This document shows, one piece after another, positions 36,330 to 47,341 of a stretch of 64,000 bases of DNA. Below the pieces are notes generated by a model that made no database searches, was not told where the DNA came from, and saw nothing but the letters and a program-made list of their open reading frames with translations. Source of the DNA: Xestospongia muta (Eukaryota > Porifera > Demospongiae > Haplosclerida > Petrosiidae); NCBI GenBank assembly GCA_963693285.1, contig OY848921.1, positions 5,442,997 through 5,506,996 on the forward strand, written 5' to 3'. A program made the translations under genes and the position numbers. Numbering within the stretch: position 1 is the first letter of the stretch; every line of letters starts with the position of its first letter.

Positions 36330-36904
36330 ACCAAGCCTCTTATAATGTTGCCATTATTATATACCTGTCTCTTGAGTAAAAATACTTCAATTAAAGTATT
36401 ATTGCACCAACAATTGCAACTTCATGAACATATGGAATATAAGTATCTAAAGAGTGTATCCAGAATTTATAAAATAAGTGTAGCTGTAATTAACTTAGAT
36501 TTTGTATTAAATGATGTGAATTTTTTGTAGGTTCAACTGAGACAGAATGATTAAATTGATGTGATTAGAGTGTTAGTATTTGATTAAATCACTATATAAT
36601 CATCAAAATTCTGTATTACAAGTATTGAAATGGAGGATCCACGTTACTATGTACAATGTGCAAGAAAGCCTTATTTTGAATAGGTAATATGAAAAATATG
36701 ATTTAGCAAAAATATTTAAAGTACACAAAAGATATACTGCAATGCGATTAGAATAAAACCATTGATGGTTTTTTAGTAAATCACATGTGACATTAGATGT
36801 TTATTAAAATATATCTACAATACCTAAGAAATGAATCCTATTAGTAGCAAGTACATTTGATGTATTACAATGACAGAAGCTTGTCCCAATAGTATTATAG
36901 TATT
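36330..36904 (-). pseudogene. Receptor gene relic, sister of the 21.8-22.7 kb relic
   Basis: Remnants of FN3-3 (about 36355-36540), FN3-1 (about 36560-36680, with the N-P-P-F-Q-Y-x-Y region recognisable but broken) and the Ca-binding EGF exon (about 36815-36890). Same order, deletions and position 3' of the next receptor gene as in unit 2. More eroded than that copy. Confidence 0.65.
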
Positions 36905-37251
36905 ATTAGTATTCAGCCACACATTTACAGGTACCCTCCTCCACTGACATAGCATCAGCAATGAATATTGGTAACAATAAAAACAGAAAAAATGAGCTAG
37001 CTCAAATTAAAATTAATATGTGTCAATTATTCAGAACAAAGCAATTTTTGATGATATTGCTACAACTAGTTTAGTGACACTACTATGATATTTAATATTA
37101 AGAAAATGAATGTCCAGCTAAATTGTATCACATCAAGATCATTAATTGGTAATGGAATTTGCAGTTTTCCCTTCTACAAGTCCTAGAAATTAGAATATAA
37201 TCAGGAGTTACTTACAGAAAACTAACCATCATTTTTAGTAACTGAAGGGAG

Positions 37252-38268
37252 TCATTGCTTTTGTGCAGTCATACCTTTATCATAACCATGATTGTTTGTC
37301 ATTTCAAAGTGTTCTACATCTGAGGTTCCATATTTACTATAGTATAATGTACAGTATATATCATCATTGTATAGGACTACTTTACCATGCTTTGTTAGGA
37401 GGGTGAACAGGAGGAATTGGTTTTGTTTGTGCAGTTATGTTTTTGACATAGGTATAACTGCATCGAATATGAAGCTGTTCTACATCTGAGGTTCCATCTT
37501 TACTATAGTATATATGTACAGTGTAGTCATCATTGTATATGACTAGTTTACCTTGTTTTTTTAGGAGGAGGAACAGGAGGAATTGGTTTCGTTTGTGTGG
37601 TTATGACTTTGCCATAGGTATAATTGTATGGAATTTGGAGCTGTTCTACATCTGAGGTTCCATGTTTTCTATAGTATATATGTACAGTGTATATCATCAT
37701 TGTATATGACTGGTTTACCTTGCTTGCTTAGGAGGGGGAACAGGAGGAATTGGTTTTGTTTGTGCGGTCATGACTTTGCCATAGGTATAATTGTGTGGAA
37801 GTTGAAGCTGTTCTACATCTGAGTTTTCATGTTTACTATAGTATATGTGCACAGTGTATGTCATCATTGTATAGGACTACTTTACCATGCTTTCTTAGGA
37901 GGGTGAACAGGAGGAATTAGTTTTGTTTGTGCAGTTATGTTTTTAGCATAGGTATAACTGCACGGAACTTGAAGCTGTTCTACATCTGAGGTTCCATCTT
38001 TACTATAGTATATATGTACCGTGAAGTCATTATTGTATATGACTAGTTTACCTGGCTTTCTTGGCAGGAGGAACAGGAGGAATTGGTTTCTTTTGTGTGG
38101 TCATGACTTTGCCATAGGTATAAATGTGTGGAACCTGAAGCTGTTCTACATCTGAGATTCTATGTTTGCTATAATGTATGTGTACAGCGTTGTATACAAC
38201 TGGTTTACTTTGCTTTTTTTGGAGGGGGAACAGGAGGAATTGGTTTCTTTTGTTCATTCTCCATTGTA
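37252..38268 (-). repeat. Five-module tail-exon array of gene 3
   Basis: The exons are: mini-module 38209-38268; full 117-bp modules 38052-38168, 37886-38002, 37719-37835, 37552-37668 and 37386-37502; terminal exon 37252-37336. The period is 166-167 bp. Each module encodes K-x-G-T-S-D-V-E-Q-L-Q, then Y-T-Y-G-K-V-M-T and a proline core ([10 protein letters not shown] or variants such as P-V-H-P-P-N-K). Every intron is about 50 bp with GT and AG. Alternate modules are most alike (B with E; C and D similar), suggesting duplication of multi-module blocks. The terminal exon ends at TGA nine codons short of the paralogues. Confidence 0.9.
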
Positions 38269-41200
38269 CTATAATTATATATATAAATAATATATGTGTG
38301 TGTGTGTGTGTATTCACATGTAATCAACATTTGTGGCTACAACCTAAGAGTTTATTAACTTGCCTTGTAATTGCAACATTAGAAGAATCATCATCATGGC
38401 TAATGTCACTTGTACAAGTGCTTTTTTGCACTTTCCTTTGATCTAATTTTGTAGATACTGGTAGCCTAGAATTAAAATAATAATAAAGAACTGATTAGTA
38501 ATTAATATTACTCAAAATAGTGAGGAATATCTATCACTTCATCTTCATACATTTTATCATCTATCTCTTCATAGGTCATATCTTGTGGATCATTTATATT
38601 TCTTTAAAAAAAGGTACACAAACCTACTCATATTATAAAATATAATATATATACTTTTTTCTTGAATTTTCAGTTACTGTAATGTTATTAACGTACTTAT
38701 AATCGCCTTCAGTATCTACAACACTAAACTCCATAAAATTATACATTGAAACGTAATATTTGACAAAGAGTTTCTGATTACCTATTTGGAGAAATATCAT
38801 TGTCATCATGATTATGTGCATTGTACATCTCATTATGAAGTTTTCTTCCTGTGGCCAAATACCATTGATGATCTTTATTATTATTCTCACTTTCTTGCTT
38901 TTGGTGTATTCTACATAATTATATTATAATTACATCAATATTTGTTGAAGTTATGTATACAACAAACCTTAGTTTTAAATTCTCATTTCTTTTTGATTGA
39001 ATTTCATAAAAATACAAACTGATATTATTATGCAGCAAACACAAAGAAACAATGCAAAACCACCAGCAGAACCAATTGCACTAAATAATATTACATTGCT
39101 TTTTGTATTATTATCATTATTTGATATCTGAGTTGGAGTTGTGTCATTTGACAGAAAATAAACTGATGTCACTGTTAACACCTGTCCATCAACTTTTATG
39201 TCTGAAGTATTTGTTGTCCAATTTTGTAATATAGTCAATAGTTGAGATGTTGTGTAATTAGATATAGCAGATAGTCTTGCTCTCATTTGTATTGTATGCT
39301 CACTGTCACATTGTAAAGTGTTATCTGATATATAGTCTGAAGTTATTGAACAATAACAGACTTTATTCAACACTCTAATTATGACATTAGTAATCTCAGT
39401 GAGTTTACTTTCAGTTTTATTTAGCTATTATAACAAGAAATTGTATTATAATATTTGTCATTGTTATATGACTTACTATCCACAGATAACAGTTATCCAA
39501 TCCATTGATATACATAACAATCATTTTGTTGTCATATACTTTAAACTATTATGTAAAAATTGTTATAATATATTAAAATAAACTAACCAGGAATCAGTAT
39601 ATTTTGAGATTCAAAACCATGTCCTTTTTTAGTTTTTGCTGACACAGACAAACAATATTTTGAGAGTGGATCCAGATTTCCTACTTTAATTGAAGTATTA
39701 AGAGTATGTATTAATAATTTGTTCATGTCAACCACAACACAATGATCTATTGATTTGGTCAGATTAAAGGAATATCCTGTCACAATTCCTCTCCCCTCTT
39801 CTAGTGTTAGTGGTTTTATTTTCACAATAATTTCATTTGGAGAAACTCTTTGTGCTAGTTCAATATTTGGAGCCACAATGGGAACTATATAGCAAAGTGT
39901 GTACATGTTTAACATACGTGAGACTTGAAGTTGATACCTGTTTCTTGAGTAAAAAATAATTTGTGTAATGCTTTTCCTTCACCAGCAACAGTAACTGCAG
40001 AAACATTAACTTCATATGGAGTATAAGGATCTATAGATGCATATAAATTTAAATCAATTCAATTTAAGATATAGCTAACTCAGATTATGTATTAGGTGAT
40101 ATAAATTTTTTTCAGTCTGAAATATGACAGATTGATTTTCTGTCAAACTCCTAATACTGATGTAGTAGTGTAAAATAACTCCATTTGACAGCAATGGTGG
40201 TTCCCATGAAATGTTGACAGATGAATTAGATAGCACATTGACAGTCAAATGATGTATAGTGCCTGGCTCTATAATTCACATATGAAAGAGTACTCAAATA
40301 AATATTTTTTATTTATCCATTCCTTTGTATGTATATCCATACATCAATCAATCTAACCTGTCTGTTCAGTTGTATTGTAGATATAGTCTGACTGAGGTCC
40401 TTCTTCTCCACCAGTTGTAGCTGAGATACTTACTCCCACTTTTTGATGAGGTGTCAGTCCCTCCAGGAGATATAGTGTGAACTGACTATCTACAGTTCTA
40501 GTAGATATCTCACTACCATTAGTATAGTTGATGTACAGAGTATAGTGAGTAATGATACCATTAGGTATCAATGGAGGGTCCCATTGAATTAGAAGAGATG
40601 AAGAATTAACAACACTAACTGTAACATCAAATGGAGAGTCATCAGGAGCTAAATTAGAAGGATATAACCTAATTAATAATAGTTAGTGTGTCACTTACCA
40701 TCTTGTAATGTAGTAAAATCAATACACTGTATTTTGCCTTTTTCATTAGTTGTCCATTGAGGTGTGACACAGCAAATGTAAGAAGTGTATGGCTTTAAAA
40801 ATAGTATAGTGATATTCAATTCCTGAGTTGTGTCTGATGTTATTATAGTGTTAGTATTTGATATATTACACATCACTATGTAACCATCAAAACTTCCATA
40901 TTGAATGTATTGAAATGGAGGATTCCACATTATTATACAGTGTGTACTGGACAGTAGTAAAAAGGTCATATTTTGAATAGCTTCTGTGCAGAAAAAAAAT
41001 TAATAATAAAAAAATACATTTAATGTGTGGTCTATATTAGAACATAATTTATAACATATTTCAGTTTAGGTGATCATTTTAAAAACATTTCAATATATGC
41101 ATGCTTAAAATATATATTATGTGTTTATTGACATCAATATTAATTACACTTTTAAATTATTTTATACAAAATCTACCAAGACAATGAAATCCATCAGTAG

Positions 41201-41869
41201 CAAGGACACTTGATGTATCACAGGAGCAGTAGTATGATCCATTAGTATTAGTACACTGAACTTGACATAAATTTTGTGAACATTCATTGATATCTGTTGT
41301 CAATAAAATAATAGTGGTACTTTTCATGTCATTGACTCATGGAATAATGCAAATAGCTAGTATATCATCAATGATAACATGAACAATACTCAATACCTGT
41401 TAAACAGTCACTGCCTGTCCATCCATTGACACATGTACAAGTGTTAGGAGCTGAGCATTCCATGTTAGTATCACATGAAGAATTGCAAATTGCTACATGT
41501 AAATTTTGCAATATTATAATATTCTGTGTACATTAGTAACATGTATAACTTACGTAGACAGTTTGGTGTAGGACCATAACCTGAACAACATTGTAGTTGA
41601 CTACTGTAAGTCAATGTATATTGTGTCATAGTGCGAGTTCTATATTATAAAATAAACATACATATTTGTTATTGTTGTATTATTTGCATGTTCAATCTTA
41701 GAAAATGGTGAAAAGTTTTAAAAATTGTTGCTAGATATGTTTAAAAGCTTTTAACCTATGTCTACAATAGTCCATTTCATACAAAATATTGCTACTTTAT
41801 TTTGGACCGTATGATGTTATTTGTATTATTAAAAGCTAAATTTAAATATAAATACATAATGCAGTCGTT

Positions 41870-41935
41870 TACTATAAGTCAATGTGTAGTGTGTCAGAGT
41901 ATGAGTTCTATATTATAATACAAATTTGTATTTGT
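41870..41935 (-). pseudogene. Partial duplicate of EMI exon 3 inside gene 3 intron
   Basis: The 5' half of the second EMI exon (acceptor, then R-T-x-T-L-T-H-Y-T-L-T-Y-S) is repeated upstream of the functional exon at 41554-41639 and then breaks off. It is closer to the gene 4 exon, which suggests a recombination scar between paralogues. Confidence 0.5.
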
Positions 41936-42409
41936 TATGTTTGCATTGTTTATATGTATTTATTATGGAAAATAACTATATGAAATTATTTTCTGCCTTT
42001 AATGAAATTTATATTATTAGCAATGCTACCAAATATATTTAAAAATTTTTTAACCTATTTTGATGATGACCAAATCTTGACATAACATAATGAATTTTAT
42101 TCTAGATTGTGTTATATTTTCTAATATTTTAAGCAAATTATAATTCTACATTACATAATTTATATTTTAAAAAAATGTCATACTAACCCAGCTCGACAAC
42201 GCTTCCAACCCAAGAAGCCACATGATCTGTAAGTAGCACGATATCCGACATATGTTGTTACAGAAGACACAGATACATATTGTGAGCAAGATGATACAGC
42301 ATGACAACTGTATATGATAAGACAGATTTACAATAATACAGTGTCACAATAAAGCTTACCTATCCATTAAAACTGTATAACAAAACAAAATAATCAATAG
42401 CCTCACCAT

Positions 42410-44723
42410 TATAGAGTTGAACATCAATAGCAATATTAAAAATTGATATAGGTTTTTTAAGACTTTTTTTTATTTTTAAATTTAAAAATCAAATGATGTT
42501 AACGTTTTATAAATTCCTGAAATGTAGAGAATAGATGTACACAATGTAGCAGGGAAGTGCCATGTTTATACACATACGATTGTCCAAATATTTGCCTAAG
42601 TACTTCTTAAGTGAGAATTTAAAATTTCTAACTTCTAACAAACTAAATTCTGCATATGTAGTTTTAAAAGAAATGTAAACATGTTGCTATGTTATCATTG
42701 TATGCCATACCTTGTATACTAAAGCAGCATTAGTGAGTTTTCTGAGGTATTAAGCTAACAGATACTGAAAATATACTTACAACAATAGAATAAACAATTG
42801 ATATAAATTGGACAAACCTATATATATATTACAATACAAAACACAAAAAGGAAGAATCCTTAACCCAGTATCCATAGTGATGTTAGTTTGTTTGCAATTG
42901 TCATGTTACCACAAATAAATACTTAGAATGAAATAGGCAATAGGATTGTATGAAGACTTCTTTACTTTATGCTATTGATGCAGATAATAGGTAATGTTAA
43001 TTATAAAAGTATAGCAATTTGCTAAATGTTTAACTGTTTTATGTTTATTTACATTGGATATATGCATACTGGTAATGAATGGTTCATGCAAAACTTTGGG
43101 CCCTATTCCAAGTGGACATCCTGACTTGACACTCACTACCTACAAATATATCTATTACATACTATTAATATTGAGGTGATAGATGGCAGAAAGTGCATAC
43201 ATGTTCAATCAACTATTAAAACCATCTCCACACCATTAACAAAATAAACCTACCAGATAAAAGTTATATTTACTTTAAACAAAAAAAACATGTAAAACAA
43301 TGAAGCTATTGTAGGCATAACAGATCTACTTTAAACAAAACTAACATCTAAAACAATGAAGCCATTGTAAACCTAACAGATTAAAGATATAGTTACTTTA
43401 ACCAAAAAGAAATGCTATTGATGCAGGTAATAGATAATGTTAATTATAAAAGTACAGCATGCATCTGTAGATATAAGGTTTAAGTACATGTCAATGTCAA
43501 TATATGCTTGTTGGTAATGGTCTGTGCAAAACTTATGGCCCTAGTCTAAGCGGACATCCTGACTGTTCTCTGCATGGATATATGTACAACTTTAATTAAT
43601 AAACTTTTTTTTTTAATTTAGTTTTGTTTGTTTTATAACAAAACCATGTGACAATCAATCAAATGGTATAAGTGAAAGTAAACTAATTTGCTAAATGTTT
43701 AACCATTTCATGTTTATTTACTTTCCATATATGCATACTGGTAATGGTTCATGCAAAGCTTTGGCCCTATATATTCCAAATGGACATCCTGAGTTGACAC
43801 TACCTACAAATCTATCTAATACATACTATTAATATTAAGGTGCTAAATGGCAGCAAGTGTACACATGTTCAACCAACTATTAAAACCATCTTCACACCAT
43901 TAACAAAATAAACCTATCAGATTAAAGTTATATTTACTTTAAACAAAGACAAACATGTAAAACAATGAAGCCATCGTAAGCATAACAGATATAGTGTACT
44001 TTAAAAAAAACTAACAACTAAAACAATGAAGCCATTGTAAACCTAACAGATTAAAGATATAGTTACTATAACCAAAAAGAAACATCTAAAACAATGGAGC
44101 TATTGTAAATGTCTATTATGATGACTAAGACACTCACACATTCAAACATTTTATTTAAAAATGTAAAATCAAATTATTTATCAAGCAGGTAGACTGAAAT
44201 AGATATAATATATTGTTTTAATTTAGCGTTATTTGCGGAGCATGATGTAACTGTTACATTAGTCATTTTATGATGATGAGATGATAGACCAGAACTGTTA
44301 ATTTGGAATACATACATATATTCTTAACGTGTTATGTAGCAAAGTGCAACAAATATTAATTGCTTAAATTAACCAATTTATTTTAACAGTATGAAAATAG
44401 AAATAAATAAAAATTAAATTTGAACTCTATATAGTATTATTATTTTACAGAAATTGGAATATACAAATTAAAGAAAACTACTGATGATCGTACAGTCTGT
44501 GGCAATATGCAATTGATATGAAAACACAAAATAAGTAGTGTTTTATGATGTTAATTGGAAGGAAAAGTGGGACATTAATTACAGGGACACACCAGATAAT
44601 CGTAGTGTTATAAAAGCAAAGTTATAACTAATGTAGTTACCACTATATCAATGTATTTTAAAATTTAAAAATTAAATTTCAGTAATTGCTATTTTATTTA
44701 TTGCTTATTGTTGATGAACTTAC
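42410..44723. other. Upstream spacer of gene 3, three R1 copies
   Basis: R1 blocks recur at about 43070-43400, 43480-43570 and 43730-44170, so the spacer has been expanded by local duplication. The acceptor that precedes the ATG in genes 1, 2 and 4 is altered here (TTGCTATTGATG). No gene seen. Confidence 0.5.
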
Positions 44724-44930
44724 ATCTGCCACTGAGAACACTGCTCTCGAAACCCACAGTCAGCTCGACTGGATAAATCTAAATCTACTCTTTTATAACA
44801 ATAAAGCACGCAGGAAAATACCTTGTTTGTATGTCAGATGTGTCTTAACACAGACAAACAAATTGAAATAGAGACAAGTAAACAAGTTCTTTTATTCCGT
44901 CCCCGTTGCTGTTCTGCGCATGTGCATACA
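44724..44930 (-). promoter_or_regulatory. R2 block upstream of gene 3: candidate leader exon and promoter
   Basis: Minus strand: conserved leader-like block with a GTAAGT donor. The GC-rich element at 44915-44926 reads TGCACATGCGCA on the minus strand, one mismatch from the NRF1-type consensus. Confidence 0.4.
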
Positions 44931-44939
44931 AATAAGTTA

Positions 44940-46080
44940 TTAATAAACATTTATGAATAGACTTAGTGATAATAGTATGTGATATTATAATTATTGACTA
45001 TAACCCTTGATTAGTGGCTTACCATTTTGGAAACTACACTAGAACAATCAAAGACAATACCAAAAAATTCTCAAATTTCCAGTATGTGTAATGTATATAT
45101 TGAATATTTTTGAGTTAATTATCATTGTTACAGGGAGGAGAGAAGTACCTAGTTTTATGGGTCTCAGATGTAAGGGGAAACTGCCCCACCCTTTAACGAG
45201 GAGAAGCCTTTCTTGTTAGAGAGTGTGCTTCAGCAAAATGTATGAATTATTCTCTAATACATACATATCTGATTATGATTATTTAGCAATTATAATTTAC
45301 ATTAGATACATGTAAAATTATTGAACCAGTTGTCACTATGGCATTACATTTTCATAATGAAAGACAAACTGACAGTGTTATCATATACAAATATGCATCT
45401 GAAACTGTTATAACTGAATCACACATACAACTATTATAGTTCCCAAGTTCTTAAATCCATATCATATTTTACTATGTATATACTGTATATATTAGTAGCT
45501 GTCACAGCTGTAGCATATTTACTTAATGAATATGATCAATATACCATTATCCATTAAAGCTGTATCGTATGTAGCACATGTATTACTAGTAGTGATAGGT
45601 GTATCATATATGTCTAATAATATGATACATATTTGAGGTTATATAATTGTTACTACAGATATGCTCAAGTATATTCATATTTTCATGCATTGTTTGAACA
45701 GGGATATTGTGAATAGTATATAAATCAAATGAGATGTGAAAAGGTATTTTCCTAAAACAATTAAATTGTGATGAATCTATATTTTATTTCCTTTACAAGG
45801 TAATAGGCATCAAATAAACTGTGGACTTGTAGTATTTACAAAGAACACCACAATTGATGAGATTATTATAATCTTCATTGTTGACATGTATTTAACCTTA
45901 ATTAAAAAATAATATTTGGATTCCTTTCACAATCCTTATAATAAGTAAAGAAGGTTTATGATTTTATGAAAGGACAAACAAACCATTCATGGCATGCATG
46001 TTTATGTTCCTACTTTCTGTATGCATTGTCCAACATATAAAGTCTGCCTGCATTTTAAGAAGTGTAACTTAGTAAATTAG
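44940..46080. other. Spacer homologous to 61.8-62.6 kb
   Basis: From about 45400 to 46080 the sequence is a diverged duplicate of about 61880-62690 (shared GTGTATCATAT blocks, ATTTTATTTCC and AAAGAAGG-TTATGA). It is the downstream flank of a receptor gene. No gene seen. Confidence 0.5.
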
Positions 46081-46470
46081 ATTGAAGCTTCTTTAGTGTA
46101 TAAATTGTGTATATTTGACACATACAAGCCACACATCTACTGGTACCCTCTTCAATTTACATAGCATCAGCAAAGAGTATTGTGCACAATGTAAAAATTT
46201 AGATTGTGTTAAGATTAGATATCTGTCAATTATTATAGCAAAAGCAATTTTATTGGATAATATCACTAGCAACAATACTATGTATGATTGTTAACGCATT
46301 AAAATATCAAAATCCAGCAAAATTGAACTACACTGAAACCATTAATTGACAATAGAATTTTCAGTATTCTCTTTCACAATTCTTATAATTTATAATAAAA
46401 TTTCAGAGTTACTTTTAGTCAACTAACCATCATTTGAAGAAACTGATGGAAAGCCTTGTCTGGCGAGTTT
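46081..46470 (-). pseudogene. 3' terminal scrap of a deleted receptor gene
   Basis: About 46100-46430 matches the 3' flank of the receptor family. About 46430-46465 on the minus strand reads the end of the terminal tail exon (K-A-x-x-S-V-S-S-N-D-G, then TAG). Homology stops there: the rest of that gene, some 4 kb, is absent. Confidence 0.65.
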
Positions 46471-47341
46471 ATTTTTTACAGTCAACTGAAGTAATTTTTA
46501 TCATTTGACCTTTTCTCTTTTATTAGTCTAGGTTCATTGTAAATATGGCTATCTAAGACCTTTTCATAGAAATTAACATGATTGGACTAACACATATAGA
46601 GTTTATGGTCTGAGGCATAATACATTGATTAATTTACATCATTTTCCAAAAATCTTTTAAATTTTATTACCATGAAACACTCTTGTTTGACACAACCTAA
46701 AATTATGTGTAATTCATTCAATTCATTAAAGTATCAAATATACTCAACTAACTCTATACCTTATTAACAAATGAACTTAACAGATATATTTAGTTAAACA
46801 AACTAACAAAAAACAATCTAAAACGTTAATCATTTCTAAACATCTAGTATGATATCTAAGCCACTAACTCATATAAAAAATTCATTTAGATAAGACATAA
46901 TCATACACTTCAATGAATTTTGTTGGGAAGCATGCAACCAAAATATTCATTATTATATATATATATATATAATTGTTTAAAGCAGCCAATTTATCTTAAC
47001 AGTGTGAAAAGATAAATAGAAAAAGTAAAAGTTGAACTCAATACATTATTTTATTTACCATAAATTGAAACATACTAGCTAAAAGAAATTACTGATGGTC
47101 ATGCAGTCTGTGGTAGTATGTAACTGACAGCCATATTGATACAAAACTAAGTACTGTTTTATGAAGTTAGAAGATGTTTCATTACATGGTCACACTAAAT
47201 GACAGTGGTGTTAGAAAAGCAAACTTTAAAACTAATGCAGGTATCACTATATCTACATACTTTAAGATTTAAATATTAAATATCATTAATTGTTTGTTTT
47301 ATTTATTGGTTACTTTATAATGTTGCTGTTGGTGAACTTAC
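46471..47341. other. Spacer, R1 relic and (TA)n
   Basis: About 46650-46880 is a diverged copy of repeat R1, (TA)n lies at about 46950-46971, and about 47080-47290 matches the R2 flank at 28980-29220. No gene. Confidence 0.5.

Larger units (their letters stand above)
37252..42409 (-). pseudogene. Receptor gene 3: ectodomain intact, frameshift just inside the membrane
   Basis: Coding exons mirror gene 2: 42360-42409 (MVRLLIILF signal), EMI 42188-42307 and 41554-41639, EGF 41397-41492, Ca-EGF 41177-41293. FN3 exons are 40699-40983, 40358-40648, 40080-40268 plus 39938-40030, and 39588-39884; the membrane-proximal exons are 39477-39538 and 38968-39424. All join in frame through the helix (about residues 670-700). 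A one-base deletion relative to genes 1, 2 and 4 near 38995 then shifts the frame, ending the protein at TAA 38975-38977 after KFNQKEMRI (about 711 residues). Downstream tail exons remain intact in their own frame: 38782-38910, 38655-38723, 38508-38601 (Y-E-E-I, then stop), 38364-38465 (GC donor), 38209-38268, five full modules and a terminal exon. Either a young pseudogene, a short-tailed receptor or a sequencing error. Confidence 0.75.

Noticed and set aside
37252..38320. CRISPR-like array (regular 167-bp repeats)
   Set aside because: The repeats are exons with GT-AG introns in a eukaryotic gene, and the unit is far longer than CRISPR repeats.
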